Assembly: GCF_000582685.1 (NCBI RefSeq)
Contig: NZ_KK073769.1
Location: forward strand, 157,962-221,961
Direction: 5' to 3'
Length of the DNA stretch: 64,000 bases
Source: [Scytonema hofmanni] UTEX 2349
GTDB taxonomy: Bacteria > Cyanobacteriota > Cyanobacteriia > Cyanobacteriales > Nostocaceae
The position numbers and the translations under genes are program-made. Each line of letters starts with the position of its first letter. The stretch's first letter is position 1. Below are positions 1 to 6,996 of the stretch, in pieces. The notes beneath the pieces were generated by a model. It did not search any database and was not told where the DNA came from. It was given only the letters and a program-made list of their open reading frames with translations.

Positions 1-890
1 GAGTGTATGTCCAAGCCGACCAACAATTTCGCTCTAATCCAAAAGATATCGAACAACTGTATGTTCGTTCTCAAAAAAATGAAATGATTTCTTTAGGTAA
101 CTTAGTTAAAGTTACTCCGACTGTGGGAGCGCAAACAATTAATCATTACAATTTGTTCCGATCAATTGAAATTAACGGTGCTCCTGCTCCCGGTTTTAGT
201 TCTGGAGATGCTATTAACAAAATGGAACAGTTATCTAAAGAAGTTTTACCAGCAAGTTATGGCTATGAATGGTCAGGAACTGCTTTAGAAGAAATCGAAT
301 CTGGTAATTTAGCACCGATTATCTTTGGTTTAGGACTTGTCTTTGTCTTTTTAGTTCTAGCGGCTCAATATGAAAACTATATTGACCCAATCATTATTCT
401 GCTTTCGGTTCCATTGGCGATTTTTGGCGCACTTATCGCTCAATCAATGCGCGGTTTTTCTAATGATGTTTACTGTCAAATTGGTCTAGTAATGTTGATT
501 GGTTTGGCTAGTAAAAATGCTATTTTGATTGTGGAATTTGCCAACCAATTGCGAGAACAAGGTATGTCGATTACGAAAGCGACAATTGAAGCTTCTCAAG
601 AGCGGTTGCGTCCAATTTTGATGACGGGATTTTCTACTTTGTTGGGGATTTTTCCCTTGACTACTGCCACAGGTGCAGGTGCGGGAAGTCGTCAATCTTT
701 AGGAACAGCCGTGTTTGGCGGTATGTTGATTGCTACTTTTCTAAGTTTGTTTGTGGTTCCAATTTTGTACATCGTGATTAAAATCACAACCGAGCGTTTT
801 ACTAATCCTAATCGACGGCATCAACTGCAAACAGATACAGCTGTAGTCGAAAGAGAAACTGTTTCCCATTCGACAAAAACAAAGAATTAA
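1..890 (+). CDS. RND (AcrB/HAE1-type) efflux transporter, C-terminal part
   Basis: The last 295 or so residues of a resistance-nodulation-division inner-membrane pump, which exports hydrophobic compounds by proton antiport together with a periplasmic adaptor and an outer-membrane channel. The frame is open at the left edge, so the N-terminal two thirds lie outside the window. The first ~95 residues are the end of the second periplasmic loop. A series of hydrophobic helices follows, including the conserved stretch LAAQYENYIDPIIILLSVPL and GLASKNAILIVEFA, whose Lys matches the proton-relay Lys of AcrB. The tail is polar. The substrate cannot be judged. A strong hairpin terminator follows about 40 bp downstream, so this is the end of its transcription unit. 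Confidence 0.9.
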   Translation, partial: VYVQADQQFRSNPKDIEQLYVRSQKNEMISLGNLVKVTPTVGAQTINHYNLFRSIEINGAPAPGFSSGDAINKMEQLSKEVLPASYGYEWSGTALEEIESGNLAPIIFGLGLVFVFLVLAAQYENYIDPIIILLSVPLAIFGALIAQSMRGFSNDVYCQIGLVMLIGLASKNAILIVEFANQLREQGMSITKATIEASQERLRPILMTGFSTLLGIFPLTTATGAGAGSRQSLGTAVFGGMLIATFLSLFVVPILYIVIKITTERFTNPNRRHQLQTDTAVVERETVSHSTKTKN

Positions 891-926
891 TATAGCGATT
901 TTGGGTTTTCTAAGGTACAGGCTATG

Positions 927-968
927 ACCTCACCCCGATAAAGCGAAGCTTTATCGGGGTGAGGTTTT
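927..968 (+). terminator. Rho-independent terminator of the RND gene
   Basis: A near-perfect 17-bp inverted repeat (arm CCTCACCCCGATAAAGC) with a 3-nt GAA loop is followed by TTTT on the + strand. It sits between convergent genes. The opposite strand lacks an equally clear T-run. Confidence 0.8.
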
Positions 969-989
969 CAATGGTTATTGTATAGAACA

Positions 990-2642
990 TCATTCAATTT
1001 GAAGTTGGGGCATCAGTTGGAGAGTGCCAATACCTAACTCTTTCGGGGAAAGCGATCGCGCTTCAAATAAAGCCATCATATCTCGCAACTGCGGATTTCC
1101 GCGAGAAGCTCCTGTCAGTCCTTTGGCAATAATCAAGCCACAAAAGCCCTGAGTATTTTTACACCGTTGATTCCATTTTTTACGTGCTTCTACATGAATC
1201 GGGTCATCATCCAAAAACTCACCAAACAGAAATAATTCGCCGTTATTAGTTTGTAATAAACCCAAATCATAGCGATCGCCATCAAAAGGATCGGCACCGG
1301 GATTAAAACAAATTGCTTTGAGTTCCCCAGCAGTTTCAATACTTTCAATTACAATCTTCGCCTTAGGACGAGAAGTTTGAATTAAAACCACAGGCAATCC
1401 ATCACCTACTTGTTGAATTTCCCCTGCTTGATGATATGTTACACCGTTGCGTAAATACTCCAACATTTCCCAAGACACCACACCCAAACTGAGAAAAGAA
1501 TCTTCCGGTATCAAATCATCTCGCAATGAACGCAACATCGGGTTGCCAAAATCCCCCTCCTCTTGGCTATTAAAGCCTGCCATTTCCTCTAATTCAGCTG
1601 CTAACTGCGGCATCGTAGAAACGTTGATATTTACTGATTTAATTAATTCATCCGATGGCACTGTAATGCGATAGCGACGGCTTAGGGAAAGGAAAGTTTC
1701 TTCTTGAAGCTGGTGCCGATGATCGCGGATAAAGCGAGAGAAGCTTTCTAGAGCCACCAAGACTACGATCGCTTCTTCCTCATACAAAACAGACCGCAGT
1801 CCTTCTAAAGGGTGAATATTGCCGAATGTAGGGTCAATTTCCGATAAGGGCAAATCTGCAAGATCGTCAACATCATCCTCATCCTCATCCTCATCCTCAT
1901 CTTCATCCTCATCAATGGCGTTGCTACGCTCAAAGGTGAGAAACAGACAATCTTGTTTGAGAAAAGCTTCTTCTAAACGCTCTTGCGATTCATCATCTCT
2001 TAAAACGGTGGCGCGAAATCGCTTGAGAGAATCTTCTGAGCGATAAAATAAAATTCCATACTCCATGCCCAGCATTCCCATCACTGAGGCATAAAGCGTA
2101 CCAACATCCCACTTATTAATTTCTATTGATAAGATTTGTTGTTCTTCTAAAAATTCCCAAGGAGCAATTCTCCATATTGCCAATGCTTGATCGCGGAGGG
2201 TTGACGCATACTGTGGAGGTAATTCGGGGACTTGACTATCAATAATTTCCGCAAATCCGCGAAACAGTTCATCAATTAAATGCAATTCGGGTACGTAATC
2301 AATGGCAATATCCAAATCTTGCAGTACCCCGCGCAGGTAAAATTGGATCTCGCGATCCCTAACAACTATTCTTTGGGGACGAGCTGGTTTAGCCGGACTG
2401 TGGGGATGCTCCATTGCTCGCATGAGAGTGCGAACGATCGCCTCTGGACCAGTATCGGGATCGACAACATCCATCCCACGCACAATTCCTTGGGAGCCAT
2501 CCACCCAAAGTATGCATTCTCCTTTTCCCTCCGAGTCATCTCTACTTGGTGATGACATCGGACGGCGATCGCCCTCCCATACAGAAGGAATTTGAATTAA
2601 TTTCTGCAAACGACGACTGGTAGAGCGATTAAAACTTGTCAT
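990..2642 (-). CDS. conserved cyanobacterial protein of unknown function with acidic Asp/Glu tract
   Basis: A 550-residue soluble protein with no signal peptide or membrane segment. I do not recognise a catalytic motif; it may belong to a DUF6930-like cyanobacterial family, but that is uncertain. The N-terminus is basic and Ser/Thr-rich (TSFNRSTSRR). Near residues 245-262 there is a run of alternating Asp-Glu, encoded by a 6-bp tandem repeat (CCTCAT on the + strand, 1872-1913). I chose the ATG at 2642; a TTG start at 2675 would add 11 hydrophobic residues. The gene is convergent with the RND gene and divergent from the IscA-like gene. Confidence 0.7.
   Translation of the reverse strand: MTSFNRSTSRRLQKLIQIPSVWEGDRRPMSSPSRDDSEGKGECILWVDGSQGIVRGMDVVDPDTGPEAIVRTLMRAMEHPHSPAKPARPQRIVVRDREIQFYLRGVLQDLDIAIDYVPELHLIDELFRGFAEIIDSQVPELPPQYASTLRDQALAIWRIAPWEFLEEQQILSIEINKWDVGTLYASVMGMLGMEYGILFYRSEDSLKRFRATVLRDDESQERLEEAFLKQDCLFLTFERSNAIDEDEDEDEDEDEDDVDDLADLPLSEIDPTFGNIHPLEGLRSVLYEEEAIVVLVALESFSRFIRDHRHQLQEETFLSLSRRYRITVPSDELIKSVNINVSTMPQLAAELEEMAGFNSQEEGDFGNPMLRSLRDDLIPEDSFLSLGVVSWEMLEYLRNGVTYHQAGEIQQVGDGLPVVLIQTSRPKAKIVIESIETAGELKAICFNPGADPFDGDRYDLGLLQTNNGELFLFGEFLDDDPIHVEARKKWNQRCKNTQGFCGLIIAKGLTGASRGNPQLRDMMALFEARSLSPKELGIGTLQLMPQLQIE
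1872..1913. repeat. 6-bp tandem repeat coding for an Asp-Glu tract
   Basis: About seven copies of a TCATCC/TCCTCA hexamer lie in the coding region on the minus strand. Copy-number change would lengthen or shorten the acidic tract without shifting frame. Confidence 0.75.
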
Positions 2643-3002
2643 AAAGTAAAGAAGGTCAAAACAAGCAATGTGCAAGTAAACTTAAGGAAAATGGCGAGCG
2701 TTAACACTCAAATTAATTAACATTCGCTGCACCTCAAGAGGGGTTGGGCTGCTGGCTACCACCACGAAGAATAAAAAACACCGAAATACAAACACCGAGT
2801 CTCTCAATTCTAGAATAAAAATCTTTGGCTGCTTTTTGCGGCTTTTGAAGGAGTATTTACAATTTGGTACTCTGGGACATCAATGCCGCTAGAATAAATA
2901 CAAAAATAGCAAGGTTATGACCTCGGCGTGAGAGCTTGGGGTTTCAACTTACAGACTTGCCCAGACAAAGTTCTGGTTATACCATATAAAGGAGTTGAAC
3001 AG
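2643..3002. other. intergenic region between divergent genes
   Basis: A 360-bp spacer between the acidic-tract protein (leftward) and the IscA-like gene (rightward). It should contain both promoters, but no clear -35/-10 pair, operator or RNA gene was recognised. Only the ribosome-binding site AAAGGAG at about 2987-2993, in front of the IscA-like ATG, stands out. Confidence 0.5.
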
Positions 3003-3356
3003 ATGACACAAGCACAAGTATCTCAACGGGGAATTCAACTGAGTGAAGCCGCATTGCGACAAGTGAAAAGGTTGCAAGATAGTCAAGGTACAGACCTCTG
3101 CCTGCGGGTAGGAGTGCGTCAAGGTGGCTGTTCTGGCATGTCTTACATGATGGATTTTGAAGATGCCAGTAAAATCACCCCCCAAGATGAAATGTTTGAT
3201 TATGATGGCTTTAAAATTGTTTGCGATCGCAAAAGCTTATTATATCTTTATGGCTTAATGCTTGATTATAGCGATGCCATGATCGGCGGTGGTTTCCAAT
3301 TTACTAACCCCAATGCCAATCAAACCTGCGGTTGCGGTAAGTCTTTTGGTGTTTAG
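3003..3356 (+). CDS. IscA/HesB-family iron-sulfur cluster assembly protein
   Basis: A 117-residue A-type carrier that binds and delivers Fe-S clusters (or iron) to apoproteins in the cytosol. The three family cysteines are present: one in RQGGCSGMSY and two in the C-terminal QTCGCGKSF. The length is normal for the family. I placed the start at the ATG at 3003, which has AAAGGAG about 9 bp upstream; the frame is open for 25 more codons upstream, but these look non-coding. It is followed by a tandem-repeat spacer and a TPR gene. Whether it is the SufA-like or IscA-like paralogue cannot be told from sequence alone. Confidence 0.92.
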   Translation: MTQAQVSQRGIQLSEAALRQVKRLQDSQGTDLCLRVGVRQGGCSGMSYMMDFEDASKITPQDEMFDYDGFKIVCDRKSLLYLYGLMLDYSDAMIGGGFQFTNPNANQTCGCGKSFGV

Positions 3357-3505
3357 TCAAGAGTCAAGAGTCAATAATCAATAGTCAATAGTCAATAGTT
3401 GAAAGGTTTTTGACCGTTGACCCTTAACCGTTGACCGTTGACCGTTGACCGTTGACTCTTGACCCTTGACTATTGACTATTGACCGTTGACTATTGACTC
3501 TTAAC
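3357..3505. repeat. heptanucleotide tandem repeats (TCAATAG / TTGACCG type)
   Basis: The spacer consists almost wholly of 7-bp units such as TCAATAG, TTGACCG and TTGACTA, first in one orientation then in the complementary one, so the two halves could pair into a long hairpin. This is the short tandemly repeated repetitive (STRR) type known in Nostocales. Confidence 0.85.
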
Positions 3506-3517
3506 TATTAATAATTT

Positions 3518-3940
3518 ATGACTCAAACAGTTGAATCCCTGTTTGATACAGGTTTAGAACGGTATAAAGCTGGAGAATCAGTGGATGAATTAATCCCTGT
3601 GTTTCAAGAAGTATGCGATCGCGCTCCTAAAAGTAGTTCCGCTTGGACTTGTTTAGCGTGGTTGTATCTGCTAGATAATAAACCCAACTCCGCTCAGAAA
3701 GCCGCGCAAAAGGCAGTAAAATTAAATCCACAAGACGCTCAGGCAAGAATTAATCTCGCTCTAGCGATGCTGGAAAAAGGTGAAAAAGGGTTAAGGCAAC
3801 ATATTGATTTTGTCCAACAATTAATATTTGTTAACCCGGAATGGCGGGATGATATCAAAAGCAGCATTGAAGACGGTTTAAGTAGAAAACCAGATTGGCA
3901 AAGTTTGCTAAAAGTCAAAAGCTGGCTGTTTCCAGAGTAA
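3518..3940 (+). CDS. TPR repeat protein
   Basis: A 140-residue soluble protein. Residues ~38-110 hold about two tetratricopeptide repeats: one around SSSAWTCLAWLYLLDNKPNSAQKAAQKA and a second around NPQDAQARINLALAMLEKGE, with the usual small residues at helix-packing positions. TPR proteins act as protein-protein scaffolds; the partner is unknown. It lies 160 bp behind the IscA-like gene in the same direction, so the two could be cotranscribed through the repeat spacer, but no functional link can be shown. Confidence 0.8.
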   Translation: MTQTVESLFDTGLERYKAGESVDELIPVFQEVCDRAPKSSSAWTCLAWLYLLDNKPNSAQKAAQKAVKLNPQDAQARINLALAMLEKGEKGLRQHIDFVQQLIFVNPEWRDDIKSSIEDGLSRKPDWQSLLKVKSWLFPE

Positions 3941-3951
3941 TTGATGGTGGT

Positions 3952-3995
3952 TAGTCGTTAGTTGTTAGTGGTTAGTGGTTAGTGGTTAGTTGTCA
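3952..3995. repeat. GTTAGTG heptanucleotide repeat
   Basis: Five or so 7-bp units of the GTTAGTG type follow the TPR stop codon. The same unit recurs at 37801-37840 and, in the complementary orientation, near 30970-31070. Confidence 0.75.
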
Positions 3996-4018
3996 AAAAT
4001 TATTACTTTCCACTTTCC

Positions 4019-4135
4019 ATGCCCCATGCCCAATGCCCAATGCCCAATGCCCAATGCCCCATGCCCAATGCCCAATGCCCAATGCCCAATGCCCAATGCC
4101 CAATGCCCAATGCCCTATGCCCTATGCCCTATGCC
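4019..4135. repeat. ATGCCCA heptanucleotide array
   Basis: About sixteen copies of ATGCCCA/ATGCCCT lie directly upstream of the small membrane-protein gene. The array is open in all phases and contains a potential ATG every 7 bp, so gene finders may wrongly extend the next gene into it. Confidence 0.9.
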
Positions 4136-4153
4136 CCACTCCCTAGTCGATAT

Positions 4154-4399
4154 ATGAAAGATAAGTTGTTAAAGTGGTTAAACTTAATTTTAGTGGCGGA
4201 TGTATTTTTAGTTTTTTTAGGTTTTGGGTGGTTGGTGATCGCTGCGATTGGTGATGCTGCTGGAGTAAATCTGGGTTTAGATTTATGGCATCAACTTTGG
4301 CAACCAGTATTTAATCCGGCGATCGGCATTGTCATGGGTGGTGCTATTCTTAGCGGTATTATCAGTTGGGTTTCTAAGAAATTCCCCTCCAGTCAGTAG
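4154..4399 (+). CDS. small two-helix membrane protein, unknown function
   Basis: An 81-residue protein with a short basic N-terminus (MKDKLLKW) and two hydrophobic helices, at about residues 8-32 and 56-74, joined by a loop containing GLDLWHQLWQPVFNP. I start it at the ATG at 4154, just after the heptanucleotide array; the frame continues upstream only through that array (MPNAQCP repeats), which is unlikely to be protein. No known family was recognised. The conserved-looking helices and normal codon use support a real gene. Confidence 0.65.
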   Translation: MKDKLLKWLNLILVADVFLVFLGFGWLVIAAIGDAAGVNLGLDLWHQLWQPVFNPAIGIVMGGAILSGIISWVSKKFPSSQ

Positions 4400-4469
4400 T
4401 TAAGCGAAGGCGCAACTATTATTATGTCCGTTTAATTGGCATTAATAAAAAAAATCCGAAATCTTTGTA

Positions 4470-4492
4470 GAGACGTAGCAATGCTACGTCTC
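4470..4492. repeat. dispersed palindrome, AGACGTAGC family
   Basis: A perfect inverted repeat with arms GAGACGTAGC/GCTACGTCTC. Further copies lie at 14385, 38236, 45784 and 60066 in this window, always between genes. Confidence 0.8.
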
Positions 4493-4612
4493 ATTATTAT
4501 ATGTAATAAACCTGTCATGATATGACCACAAAAAATATAAAATGTAAGGTTTGTTATGACGAATGTCCATAACACACCCAAACCGTTATTTTTGCTGGTT
4601 TAGGGTAATTAT

Positions 4613-4628
4613 GAGCGGTAAACCGCTC
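4613..4628. repeat. dispersed palindrome, GAGCGGTAAACCGCTC
   Basis: A perfect 16-bp palindrome followed by ACTACG. Copies occur at 9829, 46695, 55852 and 59840 with the same ACTACG-like flank. Confidence 0.8.
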
Positions 4629-4649
4629 ACTACGAATTAAGAAGTAACT

Positions 4650-5570
4650 TTATTTGAGGATTTGTGCTAGGGCAGGTTTTAAGTTAGCATACAAATACTC
4701 AAAACCTGTTTCTAAGGTGCGTTTGGGCTGGACTTGTTGACCTTCGAGAACTACAATTGCTCCATCACCCAAAAGAGCTTCAATTGCAAAATTAGGGACA
4801 GGTAGCCAAGAAGGACGATTCATTACTTGCCCCATAGTTTGAGATAATTCTGACACGCGGACAGGGTTAGGAGCAGTGGCATTATATACGCCTTGCATTT
4901 CTGGTTTTGTTATAGCTTGGAGTATTAAATTCACAATATCATCTAAGTGAATCCACGAGAACCACTGCTTACCACTGCCAATGGGACCACCCGCGAAGAG
5001 TTTGAAAGGGGTAATCATTTTACCTAAAGCACCACCGTTTCCCAAAACAATACCGAAACGCAAAATTACTAACCGCACACCAAATGCTTCTACCTTTTTC
5101 GCTTCAGTTTCCCAAGCTTGGCAGACTTGAGCGAGAAAATCGTTACCAGAAGGGCTTGCTTCGTCAAAGGTAGCGGTTTCACTGGTGCCATAATAGCCAA
5201 TAGCCGAAGCGTTGACTAACACAGATGGTTTGGGGTTAGCACTCTGGATCGCTTCGACAATTTTTTGCGTACTGAGTTGCCGACTATTGAGGATTTCTTG
5301 CTTGCGTTCTGGTGTCCAACGTCCCTCACCGATAGGTTCTCCAGCAAGATTGACTACAGCATCACAACCTGATAAGGTATCTTGCCAAGAACCAGAGGCA
5401 GTTGGTGTATAAGCAATAATTTCTACATTCGGGAAAGCCTCAGATGGAAAAACTTTTAGGGCAAAGGTGGTGTTGCGAGTTAACACCACCACTGTTTGAC
5501 CTTCAGACTGAAGTCGTTCTACCAAACGACTGCCGACAAATCCTGTTGCTCCGGTAATTGCTACTTTCAA
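4650..5570 (-). CDS. TIGR01777-family NAD(P)-dependent epimerase
   Basis: A 306-residue Rossmann-fold protein of the extended SDR group (YfcH/TIGR01777 family). The N-terminal dinucleotide-binding motif GATGFVGSRL is intact, followed by LAGEPIGEGRW near residue 75 and the catalytic-type YYG around residue 125. A C-terminal DUF1731-like region (RPSWLPVPNFAIEALLGDG) ends the protein. The family's substrate is not established. The length and start (ATG at 5570) match homologues. It is transcribed alone, leftward, from a repeat-rich spacer. Confidence 0.88.
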   Translation of the reverse strand: MKVAITGATGFVGSRLVERLQSEGQTVVVLTRNTTFALKVFPSEAFPNVEIIAYTPTASGSWQDTLSGCDAVVNLAGEPIGEGRWTPERKQEILNSRQLSTQKIVEAIQSANPKPSVLVNASAIGYYGTSETATFDEASPSGNDFLAQVCQAWETEAKKVEAFGVRLVILRFGIVLGNGGALGKMITPFKLFAGGPIGSGKQWFSWIHLDDIVNLILQAITKPEMQGVYNATAPNPVRVSELSQTMGQVMNRPSWLPVPNFAIEALLGDGAIVVLEGQQVQPKRTLETGFEYLYANLKPALAQILK

Positions 5571-5649
5571 TTTGCACCTCTGTCCAACTTACCATTTTAA
5601 AGTTTTTTATCAAATTTCAGCTTCTTTTAGCAAAAAAGGACTGGGGACG

Positions 5650-5737
5650 CTTTGCTTATTTCTTCCCCAGTCCCCAGTCCCCAGTCCCCAGTCCCCAGTC
5701 CCTAATCCCTAATCCCTAGTACAACCAGTCCCCAGTC
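5650..5737. repeat. CCCCAGT heptanucleotide array
   Basis: Repeated CCCCAGT and CCCTAAT 7-bp units lie upstream of the epimerase gene. The same unit has entered coding sequence in the P-type ATPase, Mfd and the end of the CbiO-like gene. Confidence 0.85.
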
Positions 5738-5826
5738 CCCTGTTTAATTATGAATCTATAACTACTTGCCTTTTACGTACTTCGATATTATAGGATGGAC
5801 GGAGTGTTGCAAAGCTTGGGGCTATT

Positions 5827-6174
5827 ATGGCTCGCTATACGTGTTCATTTATTGTTTCTGTGACTATTGAACATCTCCAACCGTTGCTTGTAGAACTTCT
5901 GCAAGACTGTGAGTTTGATGTTCAATACTATACACCCGATTACATTATGGCTCGCGAAATTCCTGGTCGTGTTTCCTTTTCTAAGCTAGTGAGTGTGGAA
6001 GTTTTGATTGATAAATCAACAGCTACTGAAACAGAAACCCGGATGAGTATTGTGATTAAAAATGAGGAGTTGCCTCTTCAACTTGATAATCACTGTCGGC
6101 AAATGTTTGAATATCTCAAGCAGGCGATCGAACATAACCGACATTGGCATTTGATTGAAAGCATTGCAGGGTAG
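5827..6174 (+). CDS. conserved cyanobacterial hypothetical protein
   Basis: A 115-residue soluble protein of mixed alpha/beta character (alternating hydrophobic strands such as CSFIVSVTI and VEVLIDK, then a C-terminal helix ending HWHLIESIAG). No motif or family was recognised. The ATG at 5827 follows a GGGGC stretch, and the codon use resembles its neighbours. The next gene is convergent, and there is no operon context to suggest a role. Confidence 0.6.
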   Translation: MARYTCSFIVSVTIEHLQPLLVELLQDCEFDVQYYTPDYIMAREIPGRVSFSKLVSVEVLIDKSTATETETRMSIVIKNEELPLQLDNHCRQMFEYLKQAIEHNRHWHLIESIAG

Positions 6175-6301
6175 CCAATGGCACATAATAAGCAAGGAGT
6201 TTGCTGTGGTTAGCAAGAATATCAAGCTAGATGGCAGCAACACGCTCCTTGCAAAAAAAGACGGAAGATGATATGAAAAACATACCTATCTTGGCAGGTT
6301 T

Positions 6302-6745
6302 TCAATCTTCAATATCCTCGTCTATATCTTCAGCCATGCCGGGGTTTATGAGTGTGATATCATATTCTGTTGCATCTGTCTGTATTAAGGGTCGTGCAGT
6401 ATCTCTTAACAAATAATAAATAGCACGTACCTGAGGACCAAAAACAATCTCGTCTTCATTTTTCAGATCGTGTGCCGATATTCTACGACCGTTGATCATT
6501 AAACCATTGGCACTGGGTTTGCCTTTGGCGTCACCATCAACAATCCGATAATAATAACTATGGTTTTTATCGTCTCGTGCCAGTCTAACTAATGTGGCAT
6601 GACGGCGTGAGACAAACTGCGATACTAAAGTAATATCGCTGTCGCGTCTACCAATAGAATACAAAGAGCGATCGAGCGTAAATTCTTTACGTCCTTGATC
6701 GTCTTCAATAATTAGTAGATGACTTTCATTAGTTTCTGCTGCCAT
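6302..6745 (-). CDS. FHA domain protein
   Basis: A ~147-residue protein made mostly of one forkhead-associated domain, a phosphothreonine-peptide recognition module. The conserved residues are visible in order: YSIGRR (Gly-Arg), VSRRHATL (Ser and His) and NGLMINGRRI (Asn-Gly). The C-terminus is a short acidic tail (EDIDEDIED). I start at the ATG at 6745 (AAETNESHLL), where the domain begins; another ATG at 6811 would add 22 residues, and neither has a good ribosome-binding site. It probably reads Ser/Thr-kinase signalling, but no kinase lies nearby. Confidence 0.85.
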   Translation of the reverse strand: MAAETNESHLLIIEDDQGRKEFTLDRSLYSIGRRDSDITLVSQFVSRRHATLVRLARDDKNHSYYYRIVDGDAKGKPSANGLMINGRRISAHDLKNEDEIVFGPQVRAIYYLLRDTARPLIQTDATEYDITLINPGMAEDIDEDIED

Positions 6746-6996
6746 TGACAAATCGTTGCTAGAAGTGGTTATGTAATCAATTAAAAGTTGTTTAGTGTGG
6801 TTTATTGGCATTTTCGCGCACTCAAAGTCTGTAGTACTAATTCGGGTTTGCAGTTCAATTGCATATTGACTTGCAATATGAAAGAACAAATTGTTCTACT
6901 TTTTGTCTGCTGTTGCTCTTTTAAGAGTGTCAACAGGCTTTGTGAGATGCACCCATAACTTGACTAACGACTTAGTTTAACCTGAGATGGGCAAAA

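Noticed and set aside
4019..4153. N-terminal extension MPNAQCP repeats of the small membrane protein
   Set aside because: It is the translation of a heptanucleotide array; the same units are intergenic elsewhere, and the real protein starts at the ATG at 4154.
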